Assembly: GCF_014203555.1 (NCBI RefSeq)
Contig: NZ_JACHJH010000001.1
Location: 479,914-543,913 of the forward strand
DNA: 64,000 nt
Direction: 5' to 3'
Origin: Streptomyces olivoverticillatus
GTDB lineage: Bacteria; Actinomycetota; Actinomycetes; Streptomycetales; Streptomycetaceae
Each line of letters starts with the position of its first letter. Positions within the stretch are counted from its first letter, which is position 1. The notes beneath the pieces are model-generated. The model saw only the letters and a list, made by a program, of their open reading frames with translations, was not told the origin of the DNA and did no database searches. Of the stretch, positions 49,816-57,733 are shown in pieces. Made by a program: the position numbers and the translations under genes.

Positions 49816-50201
49816 GCGCCCTCACCCTCCCGCTTCTCGTCCCCGTGCGCTTCCGGCTTCGCATCCTCGACGAGGGCGCGGTCCGCTCCGGCGGCCGCCG
49901 CCTGCGCCCCGGCCAGCGCGGCCTCCAGCTCGGCGATGCGCGCATCCCGCTCGGCCAGCTCCGCGCCCAGCCGGTCCAGCACGTCGTCGGTCTCCGTCAT
50001 GCGGTAGCCGCGCAGGGCCATGGGCAGGCGCAGCACCTCGACGTCCGCGCGGCCCAGCGGCCGCTCGGCGGGCAGCCGCCAGGCCATCCGGTCCTGCTCC
50101 GCCTCGGGCAGCACCTCGCCGCTCCCGCCGCCCGCGACGGCCAGCGTGACCGCCGCGACCACCACGACCAGCGCGATGAGCAAGAACCAGAACACAAGCA
50201 T
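49812..50201 (-). CDS. Membrane-anchored DivIVA-domain-like protein
   Basis: 129 aa from ATG 50201 (GGGGAG immediately upstream; GTG 50225 is an alternative). N-terminal membrane span (LVFWFLLIALVVVVAAVTLA), then a DivIVA-type N-terminal motif (VEVLRLPMALRGYRMTETDD, VLDRLGAELAERDARIAEL) and a short coiled coil. In DivIVA this motif binds curved membrane; here a span replaces the membrane-binding loop. Probably localises to poles or septa in hyphae (inference). Coupled to tag, which is a puzzling partner. Similar to Rv1209. Confidence 0.82.
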   Translation of the reverse strand: MLVFWFLLIALVVVVAAVTLAVAGGGSGEVLPEAEQDRMAWRLPAERPLGRADVEVLRLPMALRGYRMTETDDVLDRLGAELAERDARIAELEAALAGAQAAAAGADRALVEDAKPEAHGDEKREGEGA

Positions 50202-50291
50202 CTCCCCATCAGCCAAACCGTCCACCCCGATCGTGCCATGCCCCACCGACAGTTAAGGTCGCTGGCGGACCTTGGAGAGGGAGTACGGGAA

Positions 50292-51152
50292 ATGCTGCGG
50301 CTGGGACGACGCGAGTTCGACGCTCACGAACCGGTGATCATGGCGATCGTCAACCGGACGCCTGACTCCTTCTACGACCAGGGGGCCACCTTCGCCGACG
50401 AGCCCGCCCTGGCGAGGGTGGAGCAGGCGGTGGCCGAGGGCGCGGCCATCATCGACATCGGCGGCGTCAAGGCGGGCCCGGGCGAAGAGGTGACCGCCGA
50501 GGAGGAGGCCCGCCGCACGGTCGGTTTCGTGGCCGAGGTGCGCAGGCGTCACCCGGACGTGGTCATCAGCGTCGACACCTGGCGCCACGAGGTGGGCGAG
50601 GCCGTCTGCGAGGCGGGCGCGGACGTGCTCAACGACGCCTGGGGCGGGGTGGATCCCAAGCTGGCCGAGGTCGCCGCCCGGCACGGCGCGGGCCTGGTGT
50701 GCACGCACGCCGGCGGCGTCCAGCCGCGCACCCGGCCGCACCGGACCTCCTACGACGACGTGATGGCGGACATCCTGCGGGTGACGCTGGGCCTGGCCGA
50801 GCGGGCAGTCGAGCTGGGCGTGCGGCGCGACGGCATCATGATCGACCCGGGGCACGACTTCGGGAAGAACACCCGGCACTCGCTGGAAGCCACCCGGCGG
50901 CTGGGCGAGATGGCGGAGACCGGCTGGCCGGTGCTGGTGTCGCTGTCCAACAAGGACTTCGTCGGCGAGACGCTGGACCGGCCGGTGAAGGAGCGGGTCC
51001 TGGGCACCCTCGCCACGACGGCCGTCTCGGCCTGGCTCGGTGCCCAGGTCTACCGCGTCCACGAGGTCGCCGAGACGAAGCAGGTGCTGGACATGGTGGC
51101 GTCCATCGCCGGCCACCGTCCCCCCGCGGTGGCCCGGCGCGGACTGGCCTGA
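50292..51152 (+). CDS. Dihydropteroate synthase-like protein, FolP2 type
   Basis: 286 aa from ATG 50292, purine-rich GAGGGAG 8 nt upstream (ATG 50238 possible). DHPS TIM barrel: EPVIMAIVNRTPDSFYDQGA, IIDIGG, VVISVDTWRHEVGEAVCEAG, DVLNDAWGG, IDPGHDFGKN, VLVSLSNKDFVGETL, YRVHEVAETKQVLDM. The second loop reads GGVKAGPG where classic DHPS has the GGESTRPG pterin/sulfa loop, as in mycobacterial FolP2, which (from memory, M. leprae) lacks DHPS activity. Probably not the folate enzyme. Beside tag and DivIVA-like genes, as in M. tuberculosis folP2. Confidence 0.88.
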   Translation: MLRLGRREFDAHEPVIMAIVNRTPDSFYDQGATFADEPALARVEQAVAEGAAIIDIGGVKAGPGEEVTAEEEARRTVGFVAEVRRRHPDVVISVDTWRHEVGEAVCEAGADVLNDAWGGVDPKLAEVAARHGAGLVCTHAGGVQPRTRPHRTSYDDVMADILRVTLGLAERAVELGVRRDGIMIDPGHDFGKNTRHSLEATRRLGEMAETGWPVLVSLSNKDFVGETLDRPVKERVLGTLATTAVSAWLGAQVYRVHEVAETKQVLDMVASIAGHRPPAVARRGLA

Positions 51153-51158
51153 GCCGTC

Positions 51159-51211
51159 AGGGCGTGTCCGATGGGTCAGCACCGGCCCCACTGACCCATC
51201 GGACACGCCCT
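51159..51211. terminator. Long bidirectional hairpin terminator, overlaps LOG stop codon
   Basis: A perfect 21-bp stem at 51159-51179 (AGGGCGTGTCCGATGGGTC followed by AG) pairs with 51191-51211 around an 11-nt loop. The right arm contains two bases of the LOG gene's TAG stop (51210-51212). Confidence 0.85.
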
Positions 51212-51962
51212 ACGCCCCGGCCCCGGCCTCCTTGGTGACGACCCCGATCGCCTCCTCGACCTCGTCGGTCACGTGGAACAGCTGGAGGTCGCGCTCCCCC
51301 ACCTTGCCCTCGGCGACGAGCGTGTCCCGCAGCCAGCCGACCAGTCCGGACCAGTAGGCGGTGCCGAAGAGGACGATCGGGAAGCGGGTGACCTTCTTGG
51401 TCTGGACGAGCGTGAGCGCCTCGAAGAGCTCGTCCAGGGTGCCGAGTCCGCCGGGCAGCACCACGAACCCGCTGGCGTACTTGACGAACATCGTCTTCCG
51501 GACGAAGAAGTAGCGGAAGTCGACGCCGAGGTTCACGTACGGGTTGATGCCCTGCTCGAAGGGGAGCTCGATGCCGAGGCCGACGGAGACGCCGCCCGCC
51601 TCCATGGCTCCCTTGTTGGCGGCCTCCATCGCGCCGGGCCCGCCGCCGGTGATCACCGCGAAGCCCGCCTCGACCAGCCCGCGCCCGATGGCCACCCCGG
51701 CCTCGTACTCCGGCGTGTCCCGCTGAGTGCGCGCCGAGCCGAACACGCTGATCGCGGGGGGAAGTTCGGCGAGCGCCCCGAAGCCCTCGACGAACTCGGA
51801 CTGGATGCGCAGCACCCGGAACGGGTCCTCGTGCACCCAGTCGGCCGTCCCACGGGTGTCCAGCAGGTGCTGGTCCGTGGTGCCCGTCTGCATCTGGCTC
51901 TGCCGTCTGACGACCGGCCCCCGGCGCTGTTCACGGCGCGCCCGCCCCTCGGTGTTCGTCAT
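51210..51962 (-). CDS. LOG-family protein (TIGR00730, cytokinin-riboside phosphoribohydrolase-like)
   Basis: 250 aa. Rossmann-like fold with the family motifs AISVFGSARTQRD, GRGLVEAGFAVITGGGPGAM, EAANKGAMEAGG, RKTMFVKYASGFVVLPGGLG, TLDELFEALTLVQTKK; the PGGxGTxxE signature is intact. LOG proteins hydrolyse nucleoside 5'-monophosphates to base and ribose 5-phosphate; the physiological role in Streptomyces is unclear. An Arg-rich N-terminal 40 residues precede the core. Ends within a terminator hairpin. Confidence 0.9.
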   Translation of the reverse strand: MTNTEGRARREQRRGPVVRRQSQMQTGTTDQHLLDTRGTADWVHEDPFRVLRIQSEFVEGFGALAELPPAISVFGSARTQRDTPEYEAGVAIGRGLVEAGFAVITGGGPGAMEAANKGAMEAGGVSVGLGIELPFEQGINPYVNLGVDFRYFFVRKTMFVKYASGFVVLPGGLGTLDELFEALTLVQTKKVTRFPIVLFGTAYWSGLVGWLRDTLVAEGKVGERDLQLFHVTDEVEEAIGVVTKEAGAGA

Positions 51963-52062
51963 TACCCTGCTCCCTTCCCCAGGGTCCCCGGCCTCGGCCG
52001 GGGACGGGTCGTCGGATCGCCGCGGCTCAGCGTAGGCCCGCCGCGGCGGGCGGGTGGCTGCC

Positions 52063-53142
52063 TCAGCTCGTCAGCCAGGACCGCAGCCGCTCCTCGCAGT
52101 GTGTGATGCGCTCAGTGACCACGTGCTCGTCGCGCTTGTGCGCGTAGATCGGGTCACCGGGCCCGTAGTTGACCGCGGGCACGCCCAGCGCGCTGAAGCG
52201 GGCGACGTCCGTCCAGCCGAACTTGGGCCGCGGCGTGCCGCCCACGGCCTCCATGAAGGCCGCGGCGGCCGGGTGCGAGAGGCCGGGCAGCGCCCCGCCG
52301 GAGTGGTCGTCGACGACGAACTCCGTGACGCCGCAGTCCGCGAAGACCTCGCGGACGTGGGCAAGCGCCTCGTTGCCGGTGCGATCCGGGGCATAGCGGA
52401 AGTTCACCGTCACGGTGCACTCGTCGGGGATCACGTTGCCCGCGACGCCGCCCTCGATCCGCACGGCGTTCAGGCCCTCGTGGTACTCCAGGCCGTCGAT
52501 GACGGGCCGCCGCGGCTCGTAGGCGGCCAGGCGGGCGAGGATCGGGGCGGCGGCGTGGATGGCGTTGGACCCCATCCAGGCGCGCGCGGAGTGGGCGCGC
52601 TCGCCCGAGGTGCGCAGCAGCACCCGCAGCGTGCCCTGGCAGCCGCCTTCGACCTGGCCGTCGGAGGGCTCCAGCAGGACGGCGAAGTCGCCCGCGAGCC
52701 ACTCCGGGTGGGCCTTCGCGACGTGCCCGAGGCCGTTGCGGTCGGCGGCGACCTCTTCGTTGTCGTAGAAGACGAACGTCAGGTCGCGGTTGGGCTCGGG
52801 GACAGTCGCGGCGATCCGCAGCTGCACGGCGACGCCCGACTTCATGTCGCTGGTGCCGCAGCCCCACAGCACGCCGTCCTCGTCGAGCCGGGACGGCACG
52901 TTGTCCGCGATGGGCACGGTGTCGATGTGCCCGGCGAGGACCACCCGCTCGGCACGCCCGAGGTTCGTCCGCGCCACCACGTTGTTGCCGTACCGGTCGA
53001 CGGTGAGGTGGGCAAGGGCGCGCAGTTCCCGCTCGATGGCGTCGGCGAGTGCCTTCTCGTCGCCGCTCTCCGAACGGAAGTCGACGAGGCGGGCGGTGAG
53101 GGCGCCGGCGTCGAGGGACAGGTCGAGTACTGGGTGATCCAT
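52063..53142 (-). CDS. dapE: Succinyl-diaminopimelate desuccinylase DapE
   Basis: 359 aa from ATG 53142, leaderless (TACGCT 6 nt upstream). M20 metallopeptidase: metal ligands His72 and Asp74 in AGHIDTVPIAD, bridging Asp99 in GCGTSDMKSGVAV, catalytic Glu129-Glu130 in YDNEEV, plus dimerisation domain (SARAWMGSNAIHAAAPILAR) and YGPGDPIYAHKRDEHV. Converts N-succinyl-LL-2,6-diaminopimelate to LL-DAP for lysine and peptidoglycan, the step after the dapC product at 55012. A separate transcription unit, not an operon with dapC. Confidence 0.94.
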   Translation of the reverse strand: MDHPVLDLSLDAGALTARLVDFRSESGDEKALADAIERELRALAHLTVDRYGNNVVARTNLGRAERVVLAGHIDTVPIADNVPSRLDEDGVLWGCGTSDMKSGVAVQLRIAATVPEPNRDLTFVFYDNEEVAADRNGLGHVAKAHPEWLAGDFAVLLEPSDGQVEGGCQGTLRVLLRTSGERAHSARAWMGSNAIHAAAPILARLAAYEPRRPVIDGLEYHEGLNAVRIEGGVAGNVIPDECTVTVNFRYAPDRTGNEALAHVREVFADCGVTEFVVDDHSGGALPGLSHPAAAAFMEAVGGTPRPKFGWTDVARFSALGVPAVNYGPGDPIYAHKRDEHVVTERITHCEERLRSWLTS

Positions 53143-53148
53143 GCCGCG

Positions 53149-53154
53149 AGCGTA
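53149..53154 (-). promoter_or_regulatory. -10 hexamer of leaderless promoter (TACGCT)
   Basis: On the minus strand TACGCT lies 6 nt before ATG 53142; the divergent gene has TAACGT (53236-53241) 7 nt before ATG 53249. Confidence 0.5.
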
Positions 53155-53248
53155 ACGCTCCCGGCATGCGCCTGTATCGGCCGAATGGCCCGGTCCCGCC
53201 GCAGGTCCGGCGGCACCGGCGGCGGGTCACTCAAGTAACGTGACCCGC

Positions 53249-54169
53249 ATGTCCCGGATCTCCGTCACCCCCCGTGGCCGACTGCTGCGCATCGTGGCCG
53301 CCTGCGCCGTGTTGCTGGCGCTGATCGGCTACGGACTGGCACAGCTGCTGACGGGCGGCCCTGGGGCGCCGCGCTGCACGGTCCGCGCCAATGGGCAGTC
53401 GTACTCGCTCTCGCCGGAGCAGGCGGTGAACGCGGCGACGATCTCGGCCGTGGGTGACGCGCGCGGGCTGCCGGAGCGGGCCGTGACGATCGCTCTGGCC
53501 ACGGCGATGCAGGAGTCGGGGCTGCGCAACATCCACCACGGCGACCGCGATTCGCTGGGCCTGTTCCAGCAGCGGCCGACGCAGGGCTGGGGCTCGGCGG
53601 CGCAGATCACCGACCCGGTGTACGCGGCGGGGAAGTTCTACGACCACCTGGTGCAGGTGCCGGGCTACTCGCGGCTGCCGCTGACGGTGGCGGCGCAGAA
53701 GGTGCAGCGCAGCGGCTTCCCCCAGGCCTACGCCAAGCACGAGCCGGACGCGACGCTGCTGGCGTCGGGTCTGACCGGCCGGGCGGAGAGCTCCTTCAGC
53801 TGCACGACGAGCCCGGGGGACGGCAAACCGGGCAATCCGTCGGCGGTCCGGGCGAAGTTGAGCCGCGAGTTCGGCACGACGGTGCAGCCGGCCGTAACGG
53901 GCGGCGGGGGCGCCGGCGCGGCCCGCCGCGGTGCGGGGCGGACCCTGACGGTGCCGGTCGGGCCGGTGCAGGAGGCGCCGGACGACGCGCCGGGGCGGCG
54001 CGGCTGGGAGCTGGCGTCGTGGGCGGTGGCGCACGCGAGCGAACTGCGGATCGAGAGCGTTGCCTTCGACGGCCGGGTGTGGACGGCCGAGGACTCCCGG
54101 GACGGCTGGCGAAAGAGCGGGACCGCAGGCGCCTCCGGAGACTCGGTGCGCATCACCACACTCGGCTAG
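53249..54169 (+). CDS. Secreted/membrane-anchored lysozyme-like hypothetical protein
   Basis: 306 aa from ATG 53249 (TAACGT 7 nt upstream, leaderless); GTG 53240 is possible. Signal anchor at about 15-35 (IVAACAVLLALIGYGLAQLL). The outer part has a lysozyme-superfamily look: helix VNAATISAVGDARGLPERAV, AMQESGLRNI with a candidate catalytic Glu, and DSLGLFQQRPTQGWG followed by AAGKFYDHL. Ends with a Gly/Pro-rich and a small C-terminal domain. Such proteins are conserved in Streptomyces; peptidoglycan cleavage is plausible but unproven. Confidence 0.75.
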   Translation: MSRISVTPRGRLLRIVAACAVLLALIGYGLAQLLTGGPGAPRCTVRANGQSYSLSPEQAVNAATISAVGDARGLPERAVTIALATAMQESGLRNIHHGDRDSLGLFQQRPTQGWGSAAQITDPVYAAGKFYDHLVQVPGYSRLPLTVAAQKVQRSGFPQAYAKHEPDATLLASGLTGRAESSFSCTTSPGDGKPGNPSAVRAKLSREFGTTVQPAVTGGGGAGAARRGAGRTLTVPVGPVQEAPDDAPGRRGWELASWAVAHASELRIESVAFDGRVWTAEDSRDGWRKSGTAGASGDSVRITTLG

Positions 54170-54517
54170 AACCACGCTCGGGCAGAACCCGCTCGGGTGG
54201 AACGGCCGCCGTCGCGGCCGTTCAGGAGTGCGAGCGGCCCCCCTTCGGGGCTATGCGCGGAATACGGGAGTTGCCGCCCGGCATGCCGTCCGCACGCGCT
54301 CTCGAATCACCCCCGATTACCTTGTGAATAAAGGCTTTCCAGCCTTCCGCACCCCTTGGCGGCCTGCCCCGTTTGCCGGGTTTTCCGCAGAGCCGATAAT
54401 GCGATGCATTGCAAACTCTTTACCTTGGCCCACCGCAACCTTCGAGGGACTCACGCGGTAGTCACTGCGTCCGCACGGCGGACAGCAACCGACTCCTCAC
54501 TCCGTCAAAGGAGCAAC
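54170..54517 (+). promoter_or_regulatory. Intergenic region upstream of small secreted protein
   Basis: 348 nt with no gene. It is AT-richer than its surroundings and contains TTGTGAATAAAG (about 54322-54333) and a partial palindrome TGCGATGCATTGCA (about 54401-54414). A promoter for the secreted-protein gene is likely here but exact elements are unclear. Confidence 0.35.
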
Positions 54518-54922
54518 ATGTCCCTCCCCCTCACGCGTCGGATCGCCCGGGTCGCCCTGCTCGTCGCAGCCGGTGCCGCTCCCGTCATCGGCGCGGCCGG
54601 CTCTGCGAGCGCCGCGGACCTCGTCAAGGCTCCCGACCTCAACGGGCTGAGCGCGGTGGACAGCGCCAACCTGGGCAGCAGCCTCGACTCGACCTCCCAC
54701 CAGGCGGACTCCGTGGCGACGGGCGTCGGGCAGAAGGCCGTCCACACCACGACCAGCACCGTGGCCAAGGCCGGCAAGGGCCACATCCCGGCCGCCCAGA
54801 AGGTCACCGGCCAGCTGACGGGCGCCGCGGGCTCGGCCGTCGGCAGCGTGGCCAAGACCGCCACGAAGGGCGGCCTGCCCACCGGCGCGCTGCCGGCGCC
54901 GGGTCTCCCGATCGGCGGCTGA
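54518..54922 (+). CDS. Small secreted protein, function unknown
   Basis: 134 aa, ATG with AAAGGAG 5 nt upstream. A clear Sec signal (RRIARVALLVAAGAAPVIGA then AGSASA, cleavage before ADLVK). Mature part of about 100 residues is Ala/Gly/Ser/Thr/Lys-rich without Cys (QADSVATGVGQKAVHTTTST), ending LPTGALPAPGLPIGG. No domain recognised. Streptomyces genomes carry similar secreted proteins, often mislabelled ATP-binding. Probably a cell-surface or secreted structural polypeptide. A strong terminator follows. Confidence 0.75.
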   Translation: MSLPLTRRIARVALLVAAGAAPVIGAAGSASAADLVKAPDLNGLSAVDSANLGSSLDSTSHQADSVATGVGQKAVHTTTSTVAKAGKGHIPAAQKVTGQLTGAAGSAVGSVAKTATKGGLPTGALPAPGLPIGG

Positions 54923-54940
54923 CCCATCCGAGCGGAACGC

Positions 54941-54978
54941 CGCAGGGGGCCCGGGATTCATCTCCCGGGCCCCCTGCG
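54941..54978. terminator. Bidirectional hairpin terminator
   Basis: A 16-bp perfect stem (CGCAGGGGGCCCGGGA and complement) with 6-nt loop, between convergent genes. Confidence 0.85.
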
Positions 54979-55011
54979 CGTGTCCGTCCGTCTGCTCCTG
55001 CCGGTGGTTCC

Positions 55012-56109
55012 TCAGCCGGCCAGGCGGCGGACCGCCGCCGCCACGCGCTCGTCGGTCGCCGTGAAGGCGATCCGGACGAACCGCTCCCCTGCCACGCCGT
55101 AGAACTCGCCCGGCGCCACGAGGATGCCGCGCTTGGACAGCTCGCCGACGGTGTCCCAGCAGGGCTCGTCGCGCGTCGCCCACAAGTACAACGACGCCTC
55201 GCTGTGTTCGATGCGGAAGCCCGCGCCCTCGAAGGCCGTGCGCAGCGCCGCACGGCGGTCGGCGTAGCGTGCGCGCTGCTCGGCGACGTGCGCGCTGTCG
55301 GCCAGCGCGGCGACGGTGGCGGCCTGCACGGGAGCGGCGACCATCATGCCGCTGTGCTTGCGGACCTGCAGCAGCTCGCCCAGGACGGCGGCGTCACCGG
55401 CGATGAAGGCGGCGCGGTAGCCGGCCAGGTTGGAGCGCTTGGAGAGCGAGTGGACGGCGACGATGCCCTCGTACGAGCCGCCGCAGACGTCCGGGTGCAG
55501 GACGGAGACCGGGTCGGCCTCCCAGCCCAGCTCCAGGTAGCACTCGTCGCTGAAGAGCAGCACGCCGTGCTCGCGGGCCCACTCGACCGCCCGGCGCAGC
55601 TCGTCCTTGGACAGCACGCGGCCGGTGGGGTTGGAGGGCGAGTTGAGCCACAGCAGCTTCACGCCCGCGGGGTCGAGCTCCGTCGGGTCGTCGTAGACGA
55701 CGGGCTCGGCGCCTGCCAGGCGCGCGCCGACCTCGTAGGTCGGGTAGGCGAGGCGGGGGTAGGCCACCTTGTCGCCCGCGCCCAGGCCGAGCTGGGTCGG
55801 CAGCCAGGCCACCAGCTCCTTGGAGCCGACGATCGGCAGCACGTTGGTGTGGGCCAGGCCCTTCGCGCCCAGGCGGCGCTCGGCCCAGCCGGTGAGGGCG
55901 TCGCGCAGCGCGGCCGTGCCCCACACCGTGGGATAGCCGGGGCTGTCGGCGGCGGCGGCGAGCGCCTGCCGGATCACCGCGGGCACCGGGTCGACCGGGG
56001 TGCCGACCGACAGGTCCACGATGCCGTCGGGGTGGGCGGCGGCCTCGGCCTTATACGGCTCGAGCCGGTCCCAGGGGAAGACGGGGAGGCGGGAAGAGAC
56101 TGCGCTCAC
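55012..56109 (-). CDS. dapC: Succinyldiaminopimelate transaminase DapC (PLP class I/II)
   Basis: 365 aa from GTG 56109. Fold-type I aminotransferase: VDLSVGTPVDPVP, PTVWGTAALRDALTGW, PIVGSKELVAWLPTQ, substrate block NSPSNPTGRVLS, FSDECYLELGWE, Schiff-base Lys in SLSKRSNLAGYR, and Arg in RFVRIAFTATD that binds the substrate carboxylate. Matches the actinobacterial DapC (Rv0858c/Rv1178-type) branch that makes N-succinyl-LL-2,6-diaminopimelate. Directly downstream of fdxA, as in mycobacteria (fdxC-Rv1178), but with a terminator between them. Confidence 0.9.
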   Translation of the reverse strand: MSAVSSRLPVFPWDRLEPYKAEAAAHPDGIVDLSVGTPVDPVPAVIRQALAAAADSPGYPTVWGTAALRDALTGWAERRLGAKGLAHTNVLPIVGSKELVAWLPTQLGLGAGDKVAYPRLAYPTYEVGARLAGAEPVVYDDPTELDPAGVKLLWLNSPSNPTGRVLSKDELRRAVEWAREHGVLLFSDECYLELGWEADPVSVLHPDVCGGSYEGIVAVHSLSKRSNLAGYRAAFIAGDAAVLGELLQVRKHSGMMVAAPVQAATVAALADSAHVAEQRARYADRRAALRTAFEGAGFRIEHSEASLYLWATRDEPCWDTVGELSKRGILVAPGEFYGVAGERFVRIAFTATDERVAAAVRRLAG

Positions 56110-56159
56110 GGTGTTCGCTCTCTTGCTCTGCGGGCTTGCGCTGGGGGGTGGGAAACACC

Positions 56160-56195
56160 GCGGCCCCGTACGGCGTGCAGGCCGTACGGGGCCGC
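56160..56195. terminator. Hairpin terminator after the ferredoxin gene
   Basis: A 15-bp perfect stem (GCGGCCCCGTACGGC and complement) with a 6-nt loop, between fdxA and dapC. It must be read through or a separate dapC promoter used. Confidence 0.75.
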
Positions 56196-56214
56196 GGCGG
56201 CGCCGGTCGAAAGA

Positions 56215-56544
56215 TCAGTGCTCGCCGTCGTTCTGCGGGGGCAGCGCGGCGATGAAGGGGTGGTCGCGCTCGATCAGACCGAGCTTGGAGGCACCACCGG
56301 GCGAACCGAGCTCGTCGAAGAACTCGACGTTCGCCTTGTAGTAGTCCTTCCACTCCTCGGGAGTGTCGTCCTCGTAGAAGATCGCTTCGACCGGGCAGAC
56401 CGGCTCACAGGCACCACAGTCGACGCATTCGTCCGGGTGGATGTACAAGGACCGGGAGCCCTCGTAGATGCAGTCGACGGGGCACTCCTCGATGCACGCC
56501 TTGTCCTTCACGTCGACACAAGGCTGCGCGATGACGTAGGTCAC
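56215..56544 (-). CDS. fdxA: Seven-iron ferredoxin FdxA
   Basis: 109 aa from GTG 56544, GAGGAGG 9 nt upstream. Cysteines at 9, 17, 21, 25, 40, 43, 46, 50: by comparison with Azotobacter FdI, Cys9, 17 and 50 bind [3Fe-4S] and Cys21, 40, 43, 46 bind [4Fe-4S], with Cys25 free (ACIEECPVDCIYEG; DECVDCGACEPVCPVEAIF). C-terminal extension ends PPQNDGEH. Low-potential electron carrier, typical of actinobacterial FdxA/FdxC. Head to head with the GNAT gene, 114 nt apart. Confidence 0.95.
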   Translation of the reverse strand: MTYVIAQPCVDVKDKACIEECPVDCIYEGSRSLYIHPDECVDCGACEPVCPVEAIFYEDDTPEEWKDYYKANVEFFDELGSPGGASKLGLIERDHPFIAALPPQNDGEH

Positions 56545-56658
56545 GCTGTCGTTCCTCCTCGGTAGGGCTCATCTCGCGCGGGAGCGCGGCGTCGTCGATG
56601 CCCACACCTAGTATCTCCCTCCCCGGGCACACGACGAACAAGAGGGGCGGGCAGAGCT

Positions 56659-57669
56659 GTGGAATTCACCACGGGCGGAAGGCTGGAAGTCCGGATCACC
56701 GCGGCAGATGTCGGGAAAAGGGTATCCGTTCGGCGACGACGCGAACCCGGACGGTCACCGGAACGGTTCACCGACACGGTCGGCACGCTCACTTACTGGA
56801 AAGCCGGTGTGCTGCGGATCACACGCAGGACTGGGGAAACAGTTGAAATCCCCGAGGCCGATCTCGTCGCCGGAAAGGTGGTGCCGACGGCGCCCGCCCG
56901 GCGGCGCGGTCCGGCGGCGACGGTGCGCGAGCTCCAGGAGATCGCCGCGCGCGGCTGGCCCGCCCGCGAGAGCGAGCGCCTGGGCGGCTGGCTGCTGCGC
57001 GCGGCGGGCGGCTTCACGGCCCGCGCCAATTCGGTCCTGCCCCTCGGCGACTGCGGGCTGCCGCTCGCCGAGGCGCTGGAGCGGGTCGGCGCCTGGTACG
57101 CCGAGCGCGGCCTGCCCGCGTGCGTACAGATCACGACGGGCGATCCGGAGGCGGACGAGCGGCTGGACGCGGAGCTCGCGGCGCGCGGCTGGAGCGCCGA
57201 GCGGCACGCGCTGATGCGCACGGCCGCGCTGGCACCGCTGGCCGACCGGGAGGCGGACGCCGCGAAGGTGCTGCTGAGCCGGGAGCCGGACGAGGCGTGG
57301 CTCACGGCGTACGGGCGGACCGGCGGCGCCGGCGCCGAGGACGCGAGGGCGGTGCTGACCGGCGGACCGTCCGTGTGGTTCGCCACCGTGCCCGGCGCAC
57401 CGGGCGAGACGCGGCCCGCGGCGATAGCGCGCTGTGTGATCGACGGGCGCTGGGCGGGGTTCGCCGCCCTGGAGGTGAGCCCGGACCGCCGCCGCGAGGG
57501 GCTGGGCACGCTGGTGATGGCCCGGCTGGCCCAGCAGGCGCTGGACGAGGGTGCCTCGGCGGCATACCTCCAGGTGGAGAACGGCAACACGGGAGCCGCC
57601 GCGCTCTACGACGGCCTCGGCTTCACCACGCATCACGCCTATCACTACCGCCGTGCCCCACTGCAGTAG
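56659..57669 (+). CDS. GNAT acetyltransferase of the cg3035/Rv0428c family
   Basis: 336 aa from GTG 56659 (AAGAGG about 15 nt upstream; spacing long). Residues 1-75: a beta-barrel-like domain (RLEVRITAADVGKRVSVRRR, GETVEIPEADLVAGKV). Then ARGWPARESERLGGWLLRAAGGFTARANSVLP, an acetyltransferase-like half, and a C-terminal GNAT core with acetyl-CoA loop RRREGLGTLVMARLA and AAYLQVENGNTGAAALYDGL. Family members are often annotated without known substrate; the double-GNAT layout resembles MshD, but mycothiol synthesis is not implied. Confidence 0.87.
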   Translation: MEFTTGGRLEVRITAADVGKRVSVRRRREPGRSPERFTDTVGTLTYWKAGVLRITRRTGETVEIPEADLVAGKVVPTAPARRRGPAATVRELQEIAARGWPARESERLGGWLLRAAGGFTARANSVLPLGDCGLPLAEALERVGAWYAERGLPACVQITTGDPEADERLDAELAARGWSAERHALMRTAALAPLADREADAAKVLLSREPDEAWLTAYGRTGGAGAEDARAVLTGGPSVWFATVPGAPGETRPAAIARCVIDGRWAGFAALEVSPDRRREGLGTLVMARLAQQALDEGASAAYLQVENGNTGAAALYDGLGFTTHHAYHYRRAPLQ

Positions 57670-57733
57670 CCGCAGTCGCACCATGGATACCGGCGGTGGC
57701 ACTGTCACCGCCCCGAGCGGGTACGAGGCACGC

